A stretch of DNA of 40,491 nucleotides from Elusimicrobiota bacterium (GTDB lineage: Bacteria; Elusimicrobiota; Elusimicrobia; UBA1565), in the NCBI GenBank assembly GCA_016218495.1, contig JACRDU010000004.1, forward strand, positions 1 to 40,491, written 5' to 3'. Below, one piece after another: positions 1-10,343 of this stretch. The notes under the pieces were generated by a model. It had not been told where the DNA came from. It ran no database searches and was given only the letters and a program-made list of their open reading frames with translations. A program made the position numbers and the translations under genes. Within the stretch, counting starts at the first letter, position 1, and each line of letters starts with the position of its first letter.

Positions 1-2
1 CC

Positions 3-1391
3 GCGGCCCAGGCCGTCGCCGCGGCTGCCGCCCCGGCCGCCCGGGCGGAGGCCCTCCCCATCAAGGCCGCCGGGACCGTCGCGGCCGTTTCCGCTGCGGC
101 CTCCGCGCAATCCCGCGAGGAGCGCGCCGCGCCCGCCTCGGCCGCGCGGGATTCCCTGCGCTGGTCGGCCGCCTTCGACGGCGCCGCGGCCCGGCCGCGC
201 TCAGACGACGCGGTGCCCGCGGCCCCCACAGCCGCCCGGCGCCCCGCCCTCCTGCATCCCGCCGCCGCCGCCCTGGCGGTGCCCGCCGGACTCAAGTTCC
301 TCGCCCCGGCCCTCCCCTACGCGGGAGGGCTCGGCGTCCTTGCCGGCACCTGGCTGGCCATCCGCGGGATGAACCGCTTGCTCGGCGCGGCCGCCAAATG
401 GCGCGGCTGGGACCCGGCCACCGTCGTCGTGGCGCGCCTGGGCGGCGAAGTCGCGCTCTGGGCCGCCGGCGGCAGCGTGGCGCTGCGGGTCATGGGCTCG
501 GACTGGACCACGGTCTTCGCCAGCCTGGGCATCGGCGGCCTGGCCGTGACCCTGGCCACCAAGGAGTTCCTCGGGAACCTCATGCGGGGCATCATCCTGA
601 TGGTGGACAGCCCCATCCGCATCGGCGACCGCATCCTGGTGGGCGACAAGGCCATGCGGGTCGTCGACATGACCTTCCGTTCCGTCGTCCTCGAGGAGAG
701 CCCCGGCGAATTCACCTTGATGACGTATTCCAGCCTGGCCTCCCAGGCCTTCACCGTCCTGGAGCGGACCGCCGCGGACGCCCCCTCCGCGGCACAGCAG
801 CCCCCGTCGGCGCCGCGCCGGGGCGCAGCCTTCTGGGCGGTTTCCGCCGCGGTCCTGGCAGGCGCCGCCGCGCTGGGCTTCTGGTTCCCGACGGCCCAGC
901 CGTACCTCTATGCCTCGTCCATCCTGGGCGCCACCGCCCTGCTCGAGCGCCTCGCCATGCGCGGCCTGCGCGCGCTGGCGGACCGCCGGGGCTGGAGCGC
1001 CACCGGCTCGGCCGTGACCCGCCTGGGCGCGTCGCTGGCGCTCTACGCCGCCGGCGTGCTCGGCGCGCTCGCCATGGCCGGGGTCCCCTGGAACGTCCTC
1101 CTCGGCGGGGCGACCGTCGTCGGCGTGGCCCTGAGCGTGGCCGCTTCGGACATCATCTCCAACCTCCTGCAGGCCGTCTGGCTTCTCCTGTCGCGCCCCT
1201 TCCGGGTCGGCGACCGGGTGGCCGTCGGCAAGGCCGAGGGCCGGGTCGTCGACATGACCCTCCGTTTCGTCGTCTTGGAGGCCGAGCCGGGCGCCGATGG
1301 CGCCGCACGCCAGGTCTTCGTGCCGTATTCCGTCGTCGCCGCGGGGCCCTTGCGGGTCTTTCGGGACTATCCTACACGGCGACGCCCCTAA
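3..1391 (+). CDS. MscS-like mechanosensitive channel protein with duplicated core (5' end outside window)
   Basis: Predicted inner-membrane protein of the small-conductance mechanosensitive channel family. The frame is open from base 3 with no stop; the first in-window start candidate is GTG 213 (392 residues from there). The 70 codons before it encode an Ala/Pro-rich stretch with the same codon bias, so the true start is probably upstream. Counted from GTG 213, two MscS-type units follow each other: residues 75-175 ([23 protein letters not shown]) and 270-375 ([23 protein letters not shown]). Each has a Gly/Ala-rich pore helix followed by the beta domain. Neither unit has the usual C-terminal alpha/beta vestibule domain. 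The protein ends 24 bp before typA. The family call is firm; how the two units assemble is unknown. Confidence 0.85.
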   Translation, partial: AAQAVAAAAAPAARAEALPIKAAGTVAAVSAAASAQSREERAAPASAARDSLRWSAAFDGAAARPRSDDAVPAAPTAARRPALLHPAAAALAVPAGLKFLAPALPYAGGLGVLAGTWLAIRGMNRLLGAAAKWRGWDPATVVVARLGGEVALWAAGGSVALRVMGSDWTTVFASLGIGGLAVTLATKEFLGNLMRGIILMVDSPIRIGDRILVGDKAMRVVDMTFRSVVLEESPGEFTLMTYSSLASQAFTVLERTAADAPSAAQQPPSAPRRGAAFWAVSAAVLAGAAALGFWFPTAQPYLYASSILGATALLERLAMRGLRALADRRGWSATGSAVTRLGASLALYAAGVLGALAMAGVPWNVLLGGATVVGVALSVAASDIISNLLQAVWLLLSRPFRVGDRVAVGKAEGRVVDMTLRFVVLEAEPGADGAARQVFVPYSVVAAGPLRVFRDYPTRRRP

Positions 1392-1415
1392 GGGCGCCTC
1401 GCCCCACCGAGAACC

Positions 1416-3239
<1,824 letters not shown>

Positions 3240-3240
3240 G

Positions 3241-3251
3241 TTTGCTATAAG
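3241..3251 (+). promoter_or_regulatory. Extended -10 promoter for the GalT-like gene
   Basis: TTTGCTATAAG lies just after the typA stop. It has the TGn extension before a TATAAG hexamer (3246-3251) and no recognisable -35 box. The predicted start is near 3258, giving a leader that begins with the perfect inverted repeat GGCGCC-GGA-GGCGCC (3258-3272), followed by an AAGGGGG ribosome-binding site and ATG 3284. Confidence 0.55.
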
Positions 3252-3283
3252 GTCACCGGCGCCGGAGGCGCCAAGGGGGTCTC

Positions 3284-4267
3284 ATGCCTGAGTTCCGACA
3301 GAACCTGGCCACCAAGGACTGGGTCGTCATCGCCAGCGAGCGTGCGGCGCGTCCCGAGGACTTCCGCCGTCCCCCGCGCGCGCCCTCCCCGAAGGACGGC
3401 TGTCCGTTCTGCCCGGGAGGAGAGGCCCACAAGGCCGCGGCGTCCTTCGAGCTGCCCGCCGGGAAATCCTGGAAGGTCCGGGTCATCCCCAACAAGTTCC
3501 CCGTCCTCGTCCCGACCTCGCCGGCTCCCAAGGCCCGCCATCCCCTGTACCGCTCCCTCCCGGGGGAGGGGCTGCATGAGATTATCGTGGACACCCCCGA
3601 CCACGAGGCCGACCTGGCCGACATGCCGGAAGCCCATGCCCGCGAGCTGGCCGGCGTCTGGCGCGAGCGCTTTCGCTCGGCTTCGGCCAGCGACCGGGTG
3701 GCGATGACCGTCCTCTTCAAGAACTACGGGCCGGGCTCCGGAGCCTCCATCCACCACCCGGTGACCCACGTGGTCGGCTCCAGCGTGGTCCCGTCCCACA
3801 TCCGCCACCGCATGGACGAGGCGGCCCGCTACTACGACTCGGCCGGCTCCTGCGTCTTCTGCCGGATGTCGGAGGCGGAGCAGGAGGACAAGTCCAGGGT
3901 GGTCGAGGAGAACGACCACTTCGTGGCCTTCGTCCTCTACGCGGCGCTCTCCCCGTTCCACATCTGGGTGCTCCCCAAGCGCCACATGGCCTCCTTCTCC
4001 GACATGAACGAGAAGGAGCTCTCCAGCATCGCCGCCATCCTGCAGCGCCTGGCGCGCCGCCTGCGCGCCGCGCTCGGGGACCCGTCGTTCAACTTCGTGG
4101 TCCAATCCGCCCCGCTCGACCGGGGCACGACGGAGGCCTACCACTGGTACCTGAGCCTGGTCGTGCGTGTCGGCGGCGGCTCGGGCTTCGAGATGGGCTC
4201 GGGCATCTTCACGAACACCGTCGTGCCCGAAGAAGCGGCCCGCTTCCTGCAATCCGCCAAGGTCTAG
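3284..4267 (+). CDS. GalT-like nucleotidyltransferase (HIT superfamily) with altered active-site motif
   Basis: Resembles galactose-1-phosphate uridylyltransferase, which exchanges UMP between UDP-glucose and hexose 1-phosphate. The 327 residues keep both halves of the fold: CPFC (40-43), NKFP (70-73), HEIIVDTPDH (98-107), a second pair CVFC (190-193), and LPKRH (230-234). The catalytic motif, normally H-P-H-x-Q/H, reads HPVTH at 158-162, so Val sits where the uridylylated histidine is expected. The usual C-terminal YHWH reads YHWY. It may therefore use another histidine (157 or 162), have another substrate, or be inactive. ATG 3284 follows a good AAGGGGG site, and the stop abuts the asnB start with no gap. 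Confidence 0.75.
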   Translation: MPEFRQNLATKDWVVIASERAARPEDFRRPPRAPSPKDGCPFCPGGEAHKAAASFELPAGKSWKVRVIPNKFPVLVPTSPAPKARHPLYRSLPGEGLHEIIVDTPDHEADLADMPEAHARELAGVWRERFRSASASDRVAMTVLFKNYGPGSGASIHHPVTHVVGSSVVPSHIRHRMDEAARYYDSAGSCVFCRMSEAEQEDKSRVVEENDHFVAFVLYAALSPFHIWVLPKRHMASFSDMNEKELSSIAAILQRLARRLRAALGDPSFNFVVQSAPLDRGTTEAYHWYLSLVVRVGGGSGFEMGSGIFTNTVVPEEAARFLQSAKV

Positions 4268-6187
4268 ATGTGCGGCATCGCCGGGCTGCTGGGGCCGCAA
4301 GGACGCCTCGACCCCGAAGATGCGCGGCGCCGCCTCGAGGCGGCCGGAGCGGCCCAGGCGCACCGCGGCCCCGACGCCTCCGGAGTCGTCTACCTCCCGG
4401 ACCACGGGCTCGGTCTGGCGCACCGGCGCCTCTCCATCCTCGACCTTTCCGCGCGCTCCGACCAGCCGCTGGCCTCCCATGACGGCAGGTTCCTCATCTG
4501 CTACAACGGCGAGGTCTACAACTACCGCGCGCTGCGCGCCGAGCTGACGCAGCGCGGCGCCCTGCTGCGCACGGACGGCGACACGGAGGCCGTCATCGAG
4601 GGGGTGCGCGCCTGGGGGGTGGAAGGCTTCCTTTCGCGCGCGGCGGGGATGTTCGCCTTCGCCCTCTACGACCTCAAGGAGCGCCGGCTCGTGCTCGCCC
4701 GCGACCGCGCCGGGAAGAAGCCGTTGTATTATGCCGCGGGACCCGGCGGGCTGGTCTTCGCCTCGGAGCTGGCCGCGCTCTGGCGACTGGACCCGGACCG
4801 CCGGACCCTGGACCCCGAGGGCCTCGACGCCTGGCTGGCCCTGCGCTTCTCCCCCTCGCCTTCCACGCTCTGCGCGGGGGTGAAGAAGCTCCAGCCCGCC
4901 CATTGGCTCGAGGCGCGCTCGGGCGAAGCCCCCATCGTGCGCCGCTATTGGAGCCCGCTCGGGCGCAGCCGGCCCCCCGGGGAGCTCCTCGACCGGGTCG
5001 ACGCCGCGTTGGCCACGGCGGCCCAGCGGCGGCTGGTCAGCGATGTGCCGGTCTGCCTGTTCCTGTCCGGAGGCCTGGATTCCAGCCTGGTCGCGTCCTA
5101 CCTGGGCGCGGCGGGGCAGGGGCTCACCGCCTACTCGGTCGGCTACGAAGACCTGCCGGCCTACAACGAATTCCACTATGCGAAGGCGGTGGCCGCACGC
5201 CTCTCCTTGGACTATCGGGAGGTCCTCGTGCCGTCCGCCGCCGCGCTCGACACCCTGCGCGACGATTCCCTGGTGCTCGACGACCCCGTCTCGGACTGGG
5301 TCTGGGTGCCGCTGCACGAGCTGAGCCGGCGCGCCCACGCCGACGGATTCAAGGTGGTCCTGATGGGCGAGGGCTCCGACGAGGTGTTCTTCGGCTACGA
5401 CGTCATGCTCAAGGGCCTGCGCCAGCTCGAACGCTGGACGCGGCCCGCCTGGCGCGCCCTGGCGAAGGCCGGCAGCGCGGCCCTGGGCCCGGTCACGCGG
5501 CGCTCGCGGCGGGGGCACAGCCGCTTCGACCTCTGGCGCAGGGCCGCGGCGGGCGAACCGGTCTATCTGGGCAGCTCGGTGGGCTTCCCCCTCTCCCAGC
5601 GCCACCATGTGGCCGGCCCGCGCCTGCGCGAGGCCGCGCCGGCGGACGCGGGGACCGCATTCGTCTCGCGGCTCTACGCCGAGTTCGCCGCGGGCGCCGC
5701 CGACCCCAAGGACCGTGCCGCCCTCGTCTCCTACGTCGAGTTCAATTCGAAGATGACCGAGGTCCTGCTGCAGAGGGTCGACCGGGTCACGATGCGCCAC
5801 TCGCTCGAAGCCCGGGCCCCCTTCCTCGACCATGAGCTCGTCGAGCTGGCCTTCTCCATCCCCGAGGCGGAGAAGATCCCCGGCCGCCGCCTCAAAGGCC
5901 TGCTCAAGGAGCTGGGCAGGCGCCGCCTGCCGGCCGAGGTCGTCGACCGCCCGAAGATGGGGTTCTCCTTCCCGTTCAAGGAATGGCTGCGCGGCCCTCT
6001 GGCGCCGGCGGTGACGGAGTGCTTCGCGGACTCGCGCCTCTTCTCGGACGGCTGGGTGGACGGGGCGTTCGCGCGGCGCCTCCTCGCCCAGCACCGGCGC
6101 GGCCTGGCCGACCATGCCCCGCGCGTCTGGGCGCTCTATTCCCTCGCCCGCTGGTACGACCGCTGGATCGTCGGGGGCCGGCGGTGA
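4268..6187 (+). CDS. asnB: Asparagine synthase (glutamine-hydrolysing) / amidotransferase
   Basis: Class II glutamine amidotransferase fused to an ATP-dependent synthetase, 639 residues. The N-terminus MCGIAG places the nucleophilic Cys at position 2, so the ATG that directly follows the upstream stop is the right start. The glutaminase half includes HRGPDASG and YNGEVYNY. The synthetase half has the ATP pyrophosphatase loop SGGLDSS near residue 268, GEGSDEVFFGY, and the C-terminal PKMGFSFP segment. It may make asparagine or, given its pairing with a glycosyltransferase, amidate a sugar or cell-surface substrate. The sequence alone does not decide between these. It overlaps the next gene by 4 bp (GTGA). 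Confidence 0.93.
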   Translation: MCGIAGLLGPQGRLDPEDARRRLEAAGAAQAHRGPDASGVVYLPDHGLGLAHRRLSILDLSARSDQPLASHDGRFLICYNGEVYNYRALRAELTQRGALLRTDGDTEAVIEGVRAWGVEGFLSRAAGMFAFALYDLKERRLVLARDRAGKKPLYYAAGPGGLVFASELAALWRLDPDRRTLDPEGLDAWLALRFSPSPSTLCAGVKKLQPAHWLEARSGEAPIVRRYWSPLGRSRPPGELLDRVDAALATAAQRRLVSDVPVCLFLSGGLDSSLVASYLGAAGQGLTAYSVGYEDLPAYNEFHYAKAVAARLSLDYREVLVPSAAALDTLRDDSLVLDDPVSDWVWVPLHELSRRAHADGFKVVLMGEGSDEVFFGYDVMLKGLRQLERWTRPAWRALAKAGSAALGPVTRRSRRGHSRFDLWRRAAAGEPVYLGSSVGFPLSQRHHVAGPRLREAAPADAGTAFVSRLYAEFAAGAADPKDRAALVSYVEFNSKMTEVLLQRVDRVTMRHSLEARAPFLDHELVELAFSIPEAEKIPGRRLKGLLKELGRRRLPAEVVDRPKMGFSFPFKEWLRGPLAPAVTECFADSRLFSDGWVDGAFARRLLAQHRRGLADHAPRVWALYSLARWYDRWIVGGRR

Positions 6188-7326
6188 GGCCCCGCATCGC
6201 CATCGTTTCGCGCTGGGCCCACGGCGTGACCGGCACGACGACGACCCTGCTCGAGCACGCGCGCCGGCTGGCGGCCGGGGGCTGGGAGGTGCACCTCTAT
6301 TCCGAGAAGGTCGACGCCGGGCGCTTCGCCTCGGCGGGAGCCGAGCCCCACATCGTGCCCCGCCTTCCGTTCGGCGGCTTCCTGAAGCGGCGGGCCTTCG
6401 CCTGGAAGGTCGGGCGCGAGCTGGAGGCGGAGGGGTTCGACGTGGTCTTCGGGCACGGGGACGGCCTGCGCCAGGACATCCTGAGCCTGCACAACTGCGT
6501 GCACGCCGCCGCCCAGGCCGTGCACGGCAGGGGGCCCGGGCTCTTCTCCGGGGTCGCGCTGCTCCACGCGCGCCAGCTGCGCGGCCGCCTCTTCAAGAGG
6601 ATGATCGCGAACTCGGGCCTCACTAAGCGCGACATCGTCGCCCGCTTCGGGGTGCCGGAGGAGCTCATCACGGTCATCTATCCCGGCTATGACCCGGAGC
6701 GATTCAACACCTCCGGCCGCGACGCCCTCCGCTCAGGGGTGCGCGAACGCGCCGGGGTACGGCCGGGCGAACTGCTGGTGGGCCTCATTACCTCAGGGGA
6801 CTTCGCCAAGCGCGGCGTCGCGCCGTTCCTGCAGGCGCTCGGTCGCCTCCCGGAGGGGCTCAAGACGCGCGCCCGGGTCCTCGTCGTGGGCGCGGAGTCC
6901 CGCCTAGGGCCCTATCGCCGGATGGCGGCGGAGTCGGGCTTCGCGGAACGCGCCGTCTTCCTCCCTCCCGAGAGGGAGGTCCAGCGCTTCTTCCACGCCC
7001 TCGACCTCTATGTGCACCCCGCCCTGTTCGAGGAGTTCGGGCAGAGCGTGCAGGAAGCGATGGCCTGTGGCGTGCCGGTGCTGACCAGCCGGCGAGTCGG
7101 CGCGGCGGAGCTCTTCGGGCCCGAGGCCGCCGGCGAGGTGCTCGACTCGCCCGAGCCCGAGGGATTGGCCGCGGCGCTGGCCGGCCTCCTGGAGAGCCCG
7201 GAGCGACGCGCCCGGCTGGCCGAGGCGGGGCTCAAGGCCTGCGCGGGGAACACCTGGGACAGGAACTTCGAGCGGACCTATGCCGTCATCGAGGCGGTGC
7301 GGCCAAGGCCCGCGCGGCCTGCGTGA
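6184..7326 (+). CDS. GT4-family glycosyltransferase
   Basis: GT-B fold glycosyltransferase, 380 residues, probably using a nucleotide sugar at the inner face of the membrane. The start is GTG 6184, in a GTGA overlap with asnB. The frame is open further upstream but that part lies inside asnB and has no homology-like sequence. The N-terminal domain begins RPRIAIVSRWAHGVTG. The C-terminal domain has the family signature HPALFEEFGQSVQEAMACGVPVL, with the E-x7-E pair near the donor site. The acceptor is not predictable. Its last 41 bp overlap the convergent end of cstA. Confidence 0.88.
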   Translation: MRPRIAIVSRWAHGVTGTTTTLLEHARRLAAGGWEVHLYSEKVDAGRFASAGAEPHIVPRLPFGGFLKRRAFAWKVGRELEAEGFDVVFGHGDGLRQDILSLHNCVHAAAQAVHGRGPGLFSGVALLHARQLRGRLFKRMIANSGLTKRDIVARFGVPEELITVIYPGYDPERFNTSGRDALRSGVRERAGVRPGELLVGLITSGDFAKRGVAPFLQALGRLPEGLKTRARVLVVGAESRLGPYRRMAAESGFAERAVFLPPEREVQRFFHALDLYVHPALFEEFGQSVQEAMACGVPVLTSRRVGAAELFGPEAAGEVLDSPEPEGLAAALAGLLESPERRARLAEAGLKACAGNTWDRNFERTYAVIEAVRPRPARPA

Positions 7327-8935
7327 GCACGACCAGCCCGAGCACAAGCAGGGCCGCCGCCGTCGTGCCGACCGGGTCCAGATAGCGGCCCGCGGCGAAG
7401 GACCGCCCCGCTATAGTCCATAGCGAACAGACCGTCACCGCCGACATGAACAGGCAGGGCAGCCCCGTCACCCACCACGCCCGCCCTTCCTGCTTGAGCC
7501 ACACGGTCACCCCAGCCAGGGATAGCGCGGCCAGGAGCTGGTTCGAGGCGCCGAAGGCGGGCCAGAAAAGCTTCCACAGCGGAACGGCCTTGCCGGCCGA
7601 GTCGGTGAAGGTCATGAAGACGGCCGCCGCCGGCACGGCCAGGGTGGCGAAGGTGGCGAGGAGCGCCCCCGTCCTCCCCGTCAGCCCCGTCAGCTCCTGC
7701 ACGAGGTAGCGGCCCAGGCGCGTGGCCACATCCAGGGTGTCGTAGATGAAGGTGGCGAAGGCCAGCTTCCCGAAGGTCACCCCGGCCGCGAAAGGAATGC
7801 CGAAGAGCCCCATGAAGTGCGCCAGCCCACGCGCGTAGATTTCATCCGGGCCGAGGCCCGCCTCCACCGAGCCGGGCGCGCGCAGCATCAGGGTGGCCAA
7901 GGCCACCACGGCGACCAAGCTCTCGAGCAGCATCCCGCCGTAGCCCACGGTCACGGCGTCGGTCTCCTTCGAGAGCTGCTTGGAGGTCGTGCCGGAGGCC
8001 ACCAGGCCGTGGAACCCCGAGCAGGCTCCGCAGGCGATGGTCGTGAAGAGCAGCGGGTACAGGGGCGGGGGCTCAGGGGTCGGGTTCCACGCCGGCCATT
8101 GGGGCGCCGTTCCTCCGAGGAGCAGGCCGCCGATGCCCACGGCGAAGGTCGAGTAGAGGATGACTCCCCCCAGGTAGCCGCGGGGCTGCAGGAGGAGCCA
8201 CATCGGCAGCAGCGATGCCGCGAAGCAATAGGCCAGGATGAACAGGTCCCAATAGCGGGCCTGCGCGGCGGCGTCCCCGGGCATGCGGATAGGGGCCAGC
8301 TGTCCCGCCCAGATGGCGAGGAAGACGGCGGGGACGAACACGGCGCTGGCCGTTCTGAGGCCTAGGCCCTTCCTGGTCATGGCCCAGCCCATCAGCATGG
8401 CCAGGGCCAGGTAGAGCAGCGAGGAGGTGGCCACGCCGGGGCCGAAGTTCTCGGCGCCGAGCTGGGGGCGGTCGACGAAGGCCGCGGCGGTCAGGTCGGC
8501 GAAGACGATGACGACATAGACCAGGCTGACCCAGATGAACAGGGAGAAGAGGGCCGCCGTGGTCTTGCCCAGGCGCAGGCGGACGACCTCGCCTATGGAC
8601 TTGGCCCCGTGGCGGACCGAGGCGGCCAGGCAGGCGAAGTCGTGGACCCCGCCGATGAAGACGGCACCGACGATGATCCACAGGAGGCTGGGCGCCCAGC
8701 CGTACTGCCCCCCCGCCAGGATGGGCCCGGCGATGGGCCCCACCGCCGCGATGGCGGCGAAGTGCTGGCCGAGCAGGATGGGCGGGCTCGTGGGCACATA
8801 GTCCTGCCCGTCGTTCACGGCGCAGGCGGGGGTCTCCGCCGTGTCGGAGAGGGCGAAGGCCCGGCCCAGCCAGCGTCCATAGAAGCGGAAGGCCAGCGCG
8901 TAGGCGGCGATGGCGGCGAGGGCGGCCCAAATCAT
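7286..8935 (-). CDS. cstA: Carbon starvation protein CstA family transporter
   Basis: Multi-pass inner-membrane protein of the CstA family, whose characterised members import pyruvate or peptides during carbon limitation. The 549 residues correspond to the shorter family type (E. coli CstA is about 700). The N-terminal signature is clear: AVNDGQDYVPTSP, LLGQHFAAIAAVGPIAGP and GWAPSLLWI. More than ten hydrophobic segments follow, including SGFHGLVASGTTSKQL. ATG 8935 overlaps the stop of the upstream DUF6483-like gene by 4 bp (ATGA), so the two are probably translated together. The 3' end overlaps the opposite-strand glycosyltransferase by 41 bp. Confidence 0.93.
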   Translation of the reverse strand: MIWAALAAIAAYALAFRFYGRWLGRAFALSDTAETPACAVNDGQDYVPTSPPILLGQHFAAIAAVGPIAGPILAGGQYGWAPSLLWIIVGAVFIGGVHDFACLAASVRHGAKSIGEVVRLRLGKTTAALFSLFIWVSLVYVVIVFADLTAAAFVDRPQLGAENFGPGVATSSLLYLALAMLMGWAMTRKGLGLRTASAVFVPAVFLAIWAGQLAPIRMPGDAAAQARYWDLFILAYCFAASLLPMWLLLQPRGYLGGVILYSTFAVGIGGLLLGGTAPQWPAWNPTPEPPPLYPLLFTTIACGACSGFHGLVASGTTSKQLSKETDAVTVGYGGMLLESLVAVVALATLMLRAPGSVEAGLGPDEIYARGLAHFMGLFGIPFAAGVTFGKLAFATFIYDTLDVATRLGRYLVQELTGLTGRTGALLATFATLAVPAAAVFMTFTDSAGKAVPLWKLFWPAFGASNQLLAALSLAGVTVWLKQEGRAWWVTGLPCLFMSAVTVCSLWTIAGRSFAAGRYLDPVGTTAAALLVLGLVVLTQAARALAAPPR

Positions 8936-9366
8936 ACGGCGGGGGGCACGGAGTCCAAGGCCGCGGCGGCTCCGTCTGAGAGCGCGGCGCGGTCCACGGC
9001 GGCCAAGCAGGCCCTGAAGCGCGCGCTGGCGGCTACCGCGGCCTTGCGGCCCTTCGCCGCCGAGCGCAGGTAGAGCTCGACGGCCTTCAGGCGGGATTCC
9101 GCGTCATCGCCGCCCTCGGCCAGCAGCTCGGCGGCGAGGAAGCACTTGCCCGAGGCCTGGCCCTCGTCGAGGCTGAGCAGGTCCCCCAGGTCCTGAGCGG
9201 AGAAGGCCAGCAGCATCCGCCCGTCGATGTTGAGCAGTTCCCGGCAGCCTTGCTCGATGACCTGGGGCGCGTCGCGGAGCCTGTCGGCCTGGCGCAGGCC
9301 GGCCAGCTTCTTCATGACGGGCCCGGCCCTCTCGATGAGGTTCAGGAACCAATCGCGTTTTATCAC
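8932..9366 (-). CDS. DUF6483-like protein upstream of cstA
   Basis: A small soluble helical protein of 144 residues, of unknown function. The opening MIKRDWFLNLIERAG and the later LLNIDGRMLLAFSAQDLGD resemble the DUF6483 family, which has no assigned activity. I chose GTG 9366 because it gives the family-like MIKRDW start. A longer reading to 9396 would run through the -10 box. Translationally coupled to cstA. The C-terminal half is Ala-rich and helical, with tetratricopeptide-like character (AAELLAEGGDDAESRLKAVE). A role in cstA regulation or partnering is inference from position only. Confidence 0.65.
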   Translation of the reverse strand: MIKRDWFLNLIERAGPVMKKLAGLRQADRLRDAPQVIEQGCRELLNIDGRMLLAFSAQDLGDLLSLDEGQASGKCFLAAELLAEGGDDAESRLKAVELYLRSAAKGRKAAVAASARFRACLAAVDRAALSDGAAAALDSVPPAV

Positions 9367-9372
9367 GCGGAG

Positions 9373-9378
9373 AGTATA
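9373..9378 (-). promoter_or_regulatory. -10 box, possible leaderless promoter of the DUF6483-like/cstA pair
   Basis: TATACT on the minus strand ends 6 bp before GTG 9366, which would place the transcription start at the start codon. It lies within the small palindrome GAGAGTATAGCTCTC (9370-9384). No good -35 box is visible. Confidence 0.4.
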
Positions 9379-9390
9379 GCTCTCTGCGTC

Positions 9391-9419
9391 TTGCACGCGC
9401 AGGGCTTCCAGACGATACT
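9391..9419 (+). promoter_or_regulatory. Sigma70-like promoter of the diiron oxygenase gene
   Basis: TTGCAC (9391-9396), a 17 bp spacer, then GATACT (9414-9419). The hexamer ends 7 bp before ATG 9427, so the mRNA would be leaderless or nearly so. Together with the opposing TATACT box, this makes the 60 bp gap a divergent promoter region. Confidence 0.45.
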
Positions 9420-9426
9420 TGGGGGC

Positions 9427-10323
9427 ATGGAGTCCTCCCTTTCGCGGGAAGTGGGGCCGGAGGCGGCGGCGCGCATCGAGTCGCTCATCGCCGCGGCCGA
9501 GGGCAAGCGCTTCGACCCCGCCTCGCTGGACTGGTCGGTCCCGCTCGACGACGCCGCGTGGTACATGGCCGAGGAGTGGCTGCCGCTGGTGGGGACTCCG
9601 GAGTACCAGCGCCTACCCCCCGAGGAGCGCCGCAGGCTGTCGCGCCATGAGGCCGCGGCGATGCTCGGCACGGGGGTGTGGTTCGAGAACCTGCTCATCA
9701 ACGCCCTGGCCCGCCACGCCTACAACCTCACGGTGGACGACCCGCTCTTCAGGTTCCTGCTCCTCGAGGTCGAGGAGGAGTGCCGGCATTCCAACATGTT
9801 CGGCGAGTTCATCCGCCGCTCCGGCACCCCCCCATACCGCCCCTCCTGGTGGCTGCGCCTGCAGGGGAAGGGCTACTGGCTCATCGGGTCGCGCTGCGTC
9901 TTCTATTTGTCCATCCTGGGCACCGAGGAAATCCTGCACGGCATGACCGACGCCACCTGGAAGGCGGAGGCGACGCATCCCGCGCTCAAGGCCATGATGC
10001 GCCTGCACACCATCGAGGAGCAGCGCCATATGGCCTTCGCGCGCGAGTACCTGCGCGCGGTCTTCCCGAGGCTGGGCCTGCTGGGGCGCTGGTATGCGCG
10101 CCTGTTCGTGCCCATCGTGGTCTACACCGTCGTGCAGGCCTGCGTCGACCCCGAGGTCTACCGTACGCTGGGCATCCCGGGCGGGTTCCGCGCGGCCTGG
10201 CAGAACCCCCGCCGCCGGGCCCGGGTCAAGAAGGACCTGGCCCGCTTCCATGCCTTCTGCGCGAGCATCGGCATGGCCCCCCCCGCCACCGCCCCCCTCT
10301 GGCGGATCCTAGGGCTGGCCTAG
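9427..10323 (+). CDS. AurF-family diiron oxygenase
   Basis: Non-haem diiron oxygenase related to p-aminobenzoate N-oxygenase AurF, 298 residues, mostly helical. The AurF seven-ligand pattern can be traced: E87 (WFEN), E118 and H121 (ECRH), E167 (GTEE), H194, E198 and H201 (HTIEEQRH). The spacings 167-194-198-201 match the 196-223-227-230 spacing I recall for AurF. ATG 9427 is preferred over an in-frame upstream start near 9250, which would lie antisense inside the DUF6483-like gene. The substrate is unknown. It is convergent with the CFA-type methyltransferase, with 20 bp between the stops; that space holds only a short GGGGC-TGT-GCCCC hairpin. Confidence 0.82.
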   Translation: MESSLSREVGPEAAARIESLIAAAEGKRFDPASLDWSVPLDDAAWYMAEEWLPLVGTPEYQRLPPEERRRLSRHEAAAMLGTGVWFENLLINALARHAYNLTVDDPLFRFLLLEVEEECRHSNMFGEFIRRSGTPPYRPSWWLRLQGKGYWLIGSRCVFYLSILGTEEILHGMTDATWKAEATHPALKAMMRLHTIEEQRHMAFAREYLRAVFPRLGLLGRWYARLFVPIVVYTVVQACVDPEVYRTLGIPGGFRAAWQNPRRRARVKKDLARFHAFCASIGMAPPATAPLWRILGLA

Positions 10324-10343
10324 TCGGGGCTGTGCCCCCCCCG

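Noticed and set aside
1368-1373. TATCCT as a -10 box for typA
   Set aside because: No -35 or TGn extension and it lies inside the upstream gene; too weak to list.
7286-7326. Frameshift suspected because the GT4 and cstA genes overlap
   Set aside because: Both proteins end at natural family-like positions with valid stops, so this is a convergent 41 bp overlap rather than an error.
9250-9426. Start at 9250 for the diiron oxygenase
   Set aside because: The extra 59 residues are antisense to the DUF6483-like gene and precede the promoter; ATG 9427 begins the family-like sequence.
10326-10338. GGGGC-TGT-GCCCC hairpin between convergent stops as a terminator
   Set aside because: Only 5 bp of stem, no T tract; expected by chance in such GC-rich DNA. 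It may help but cannot be called.
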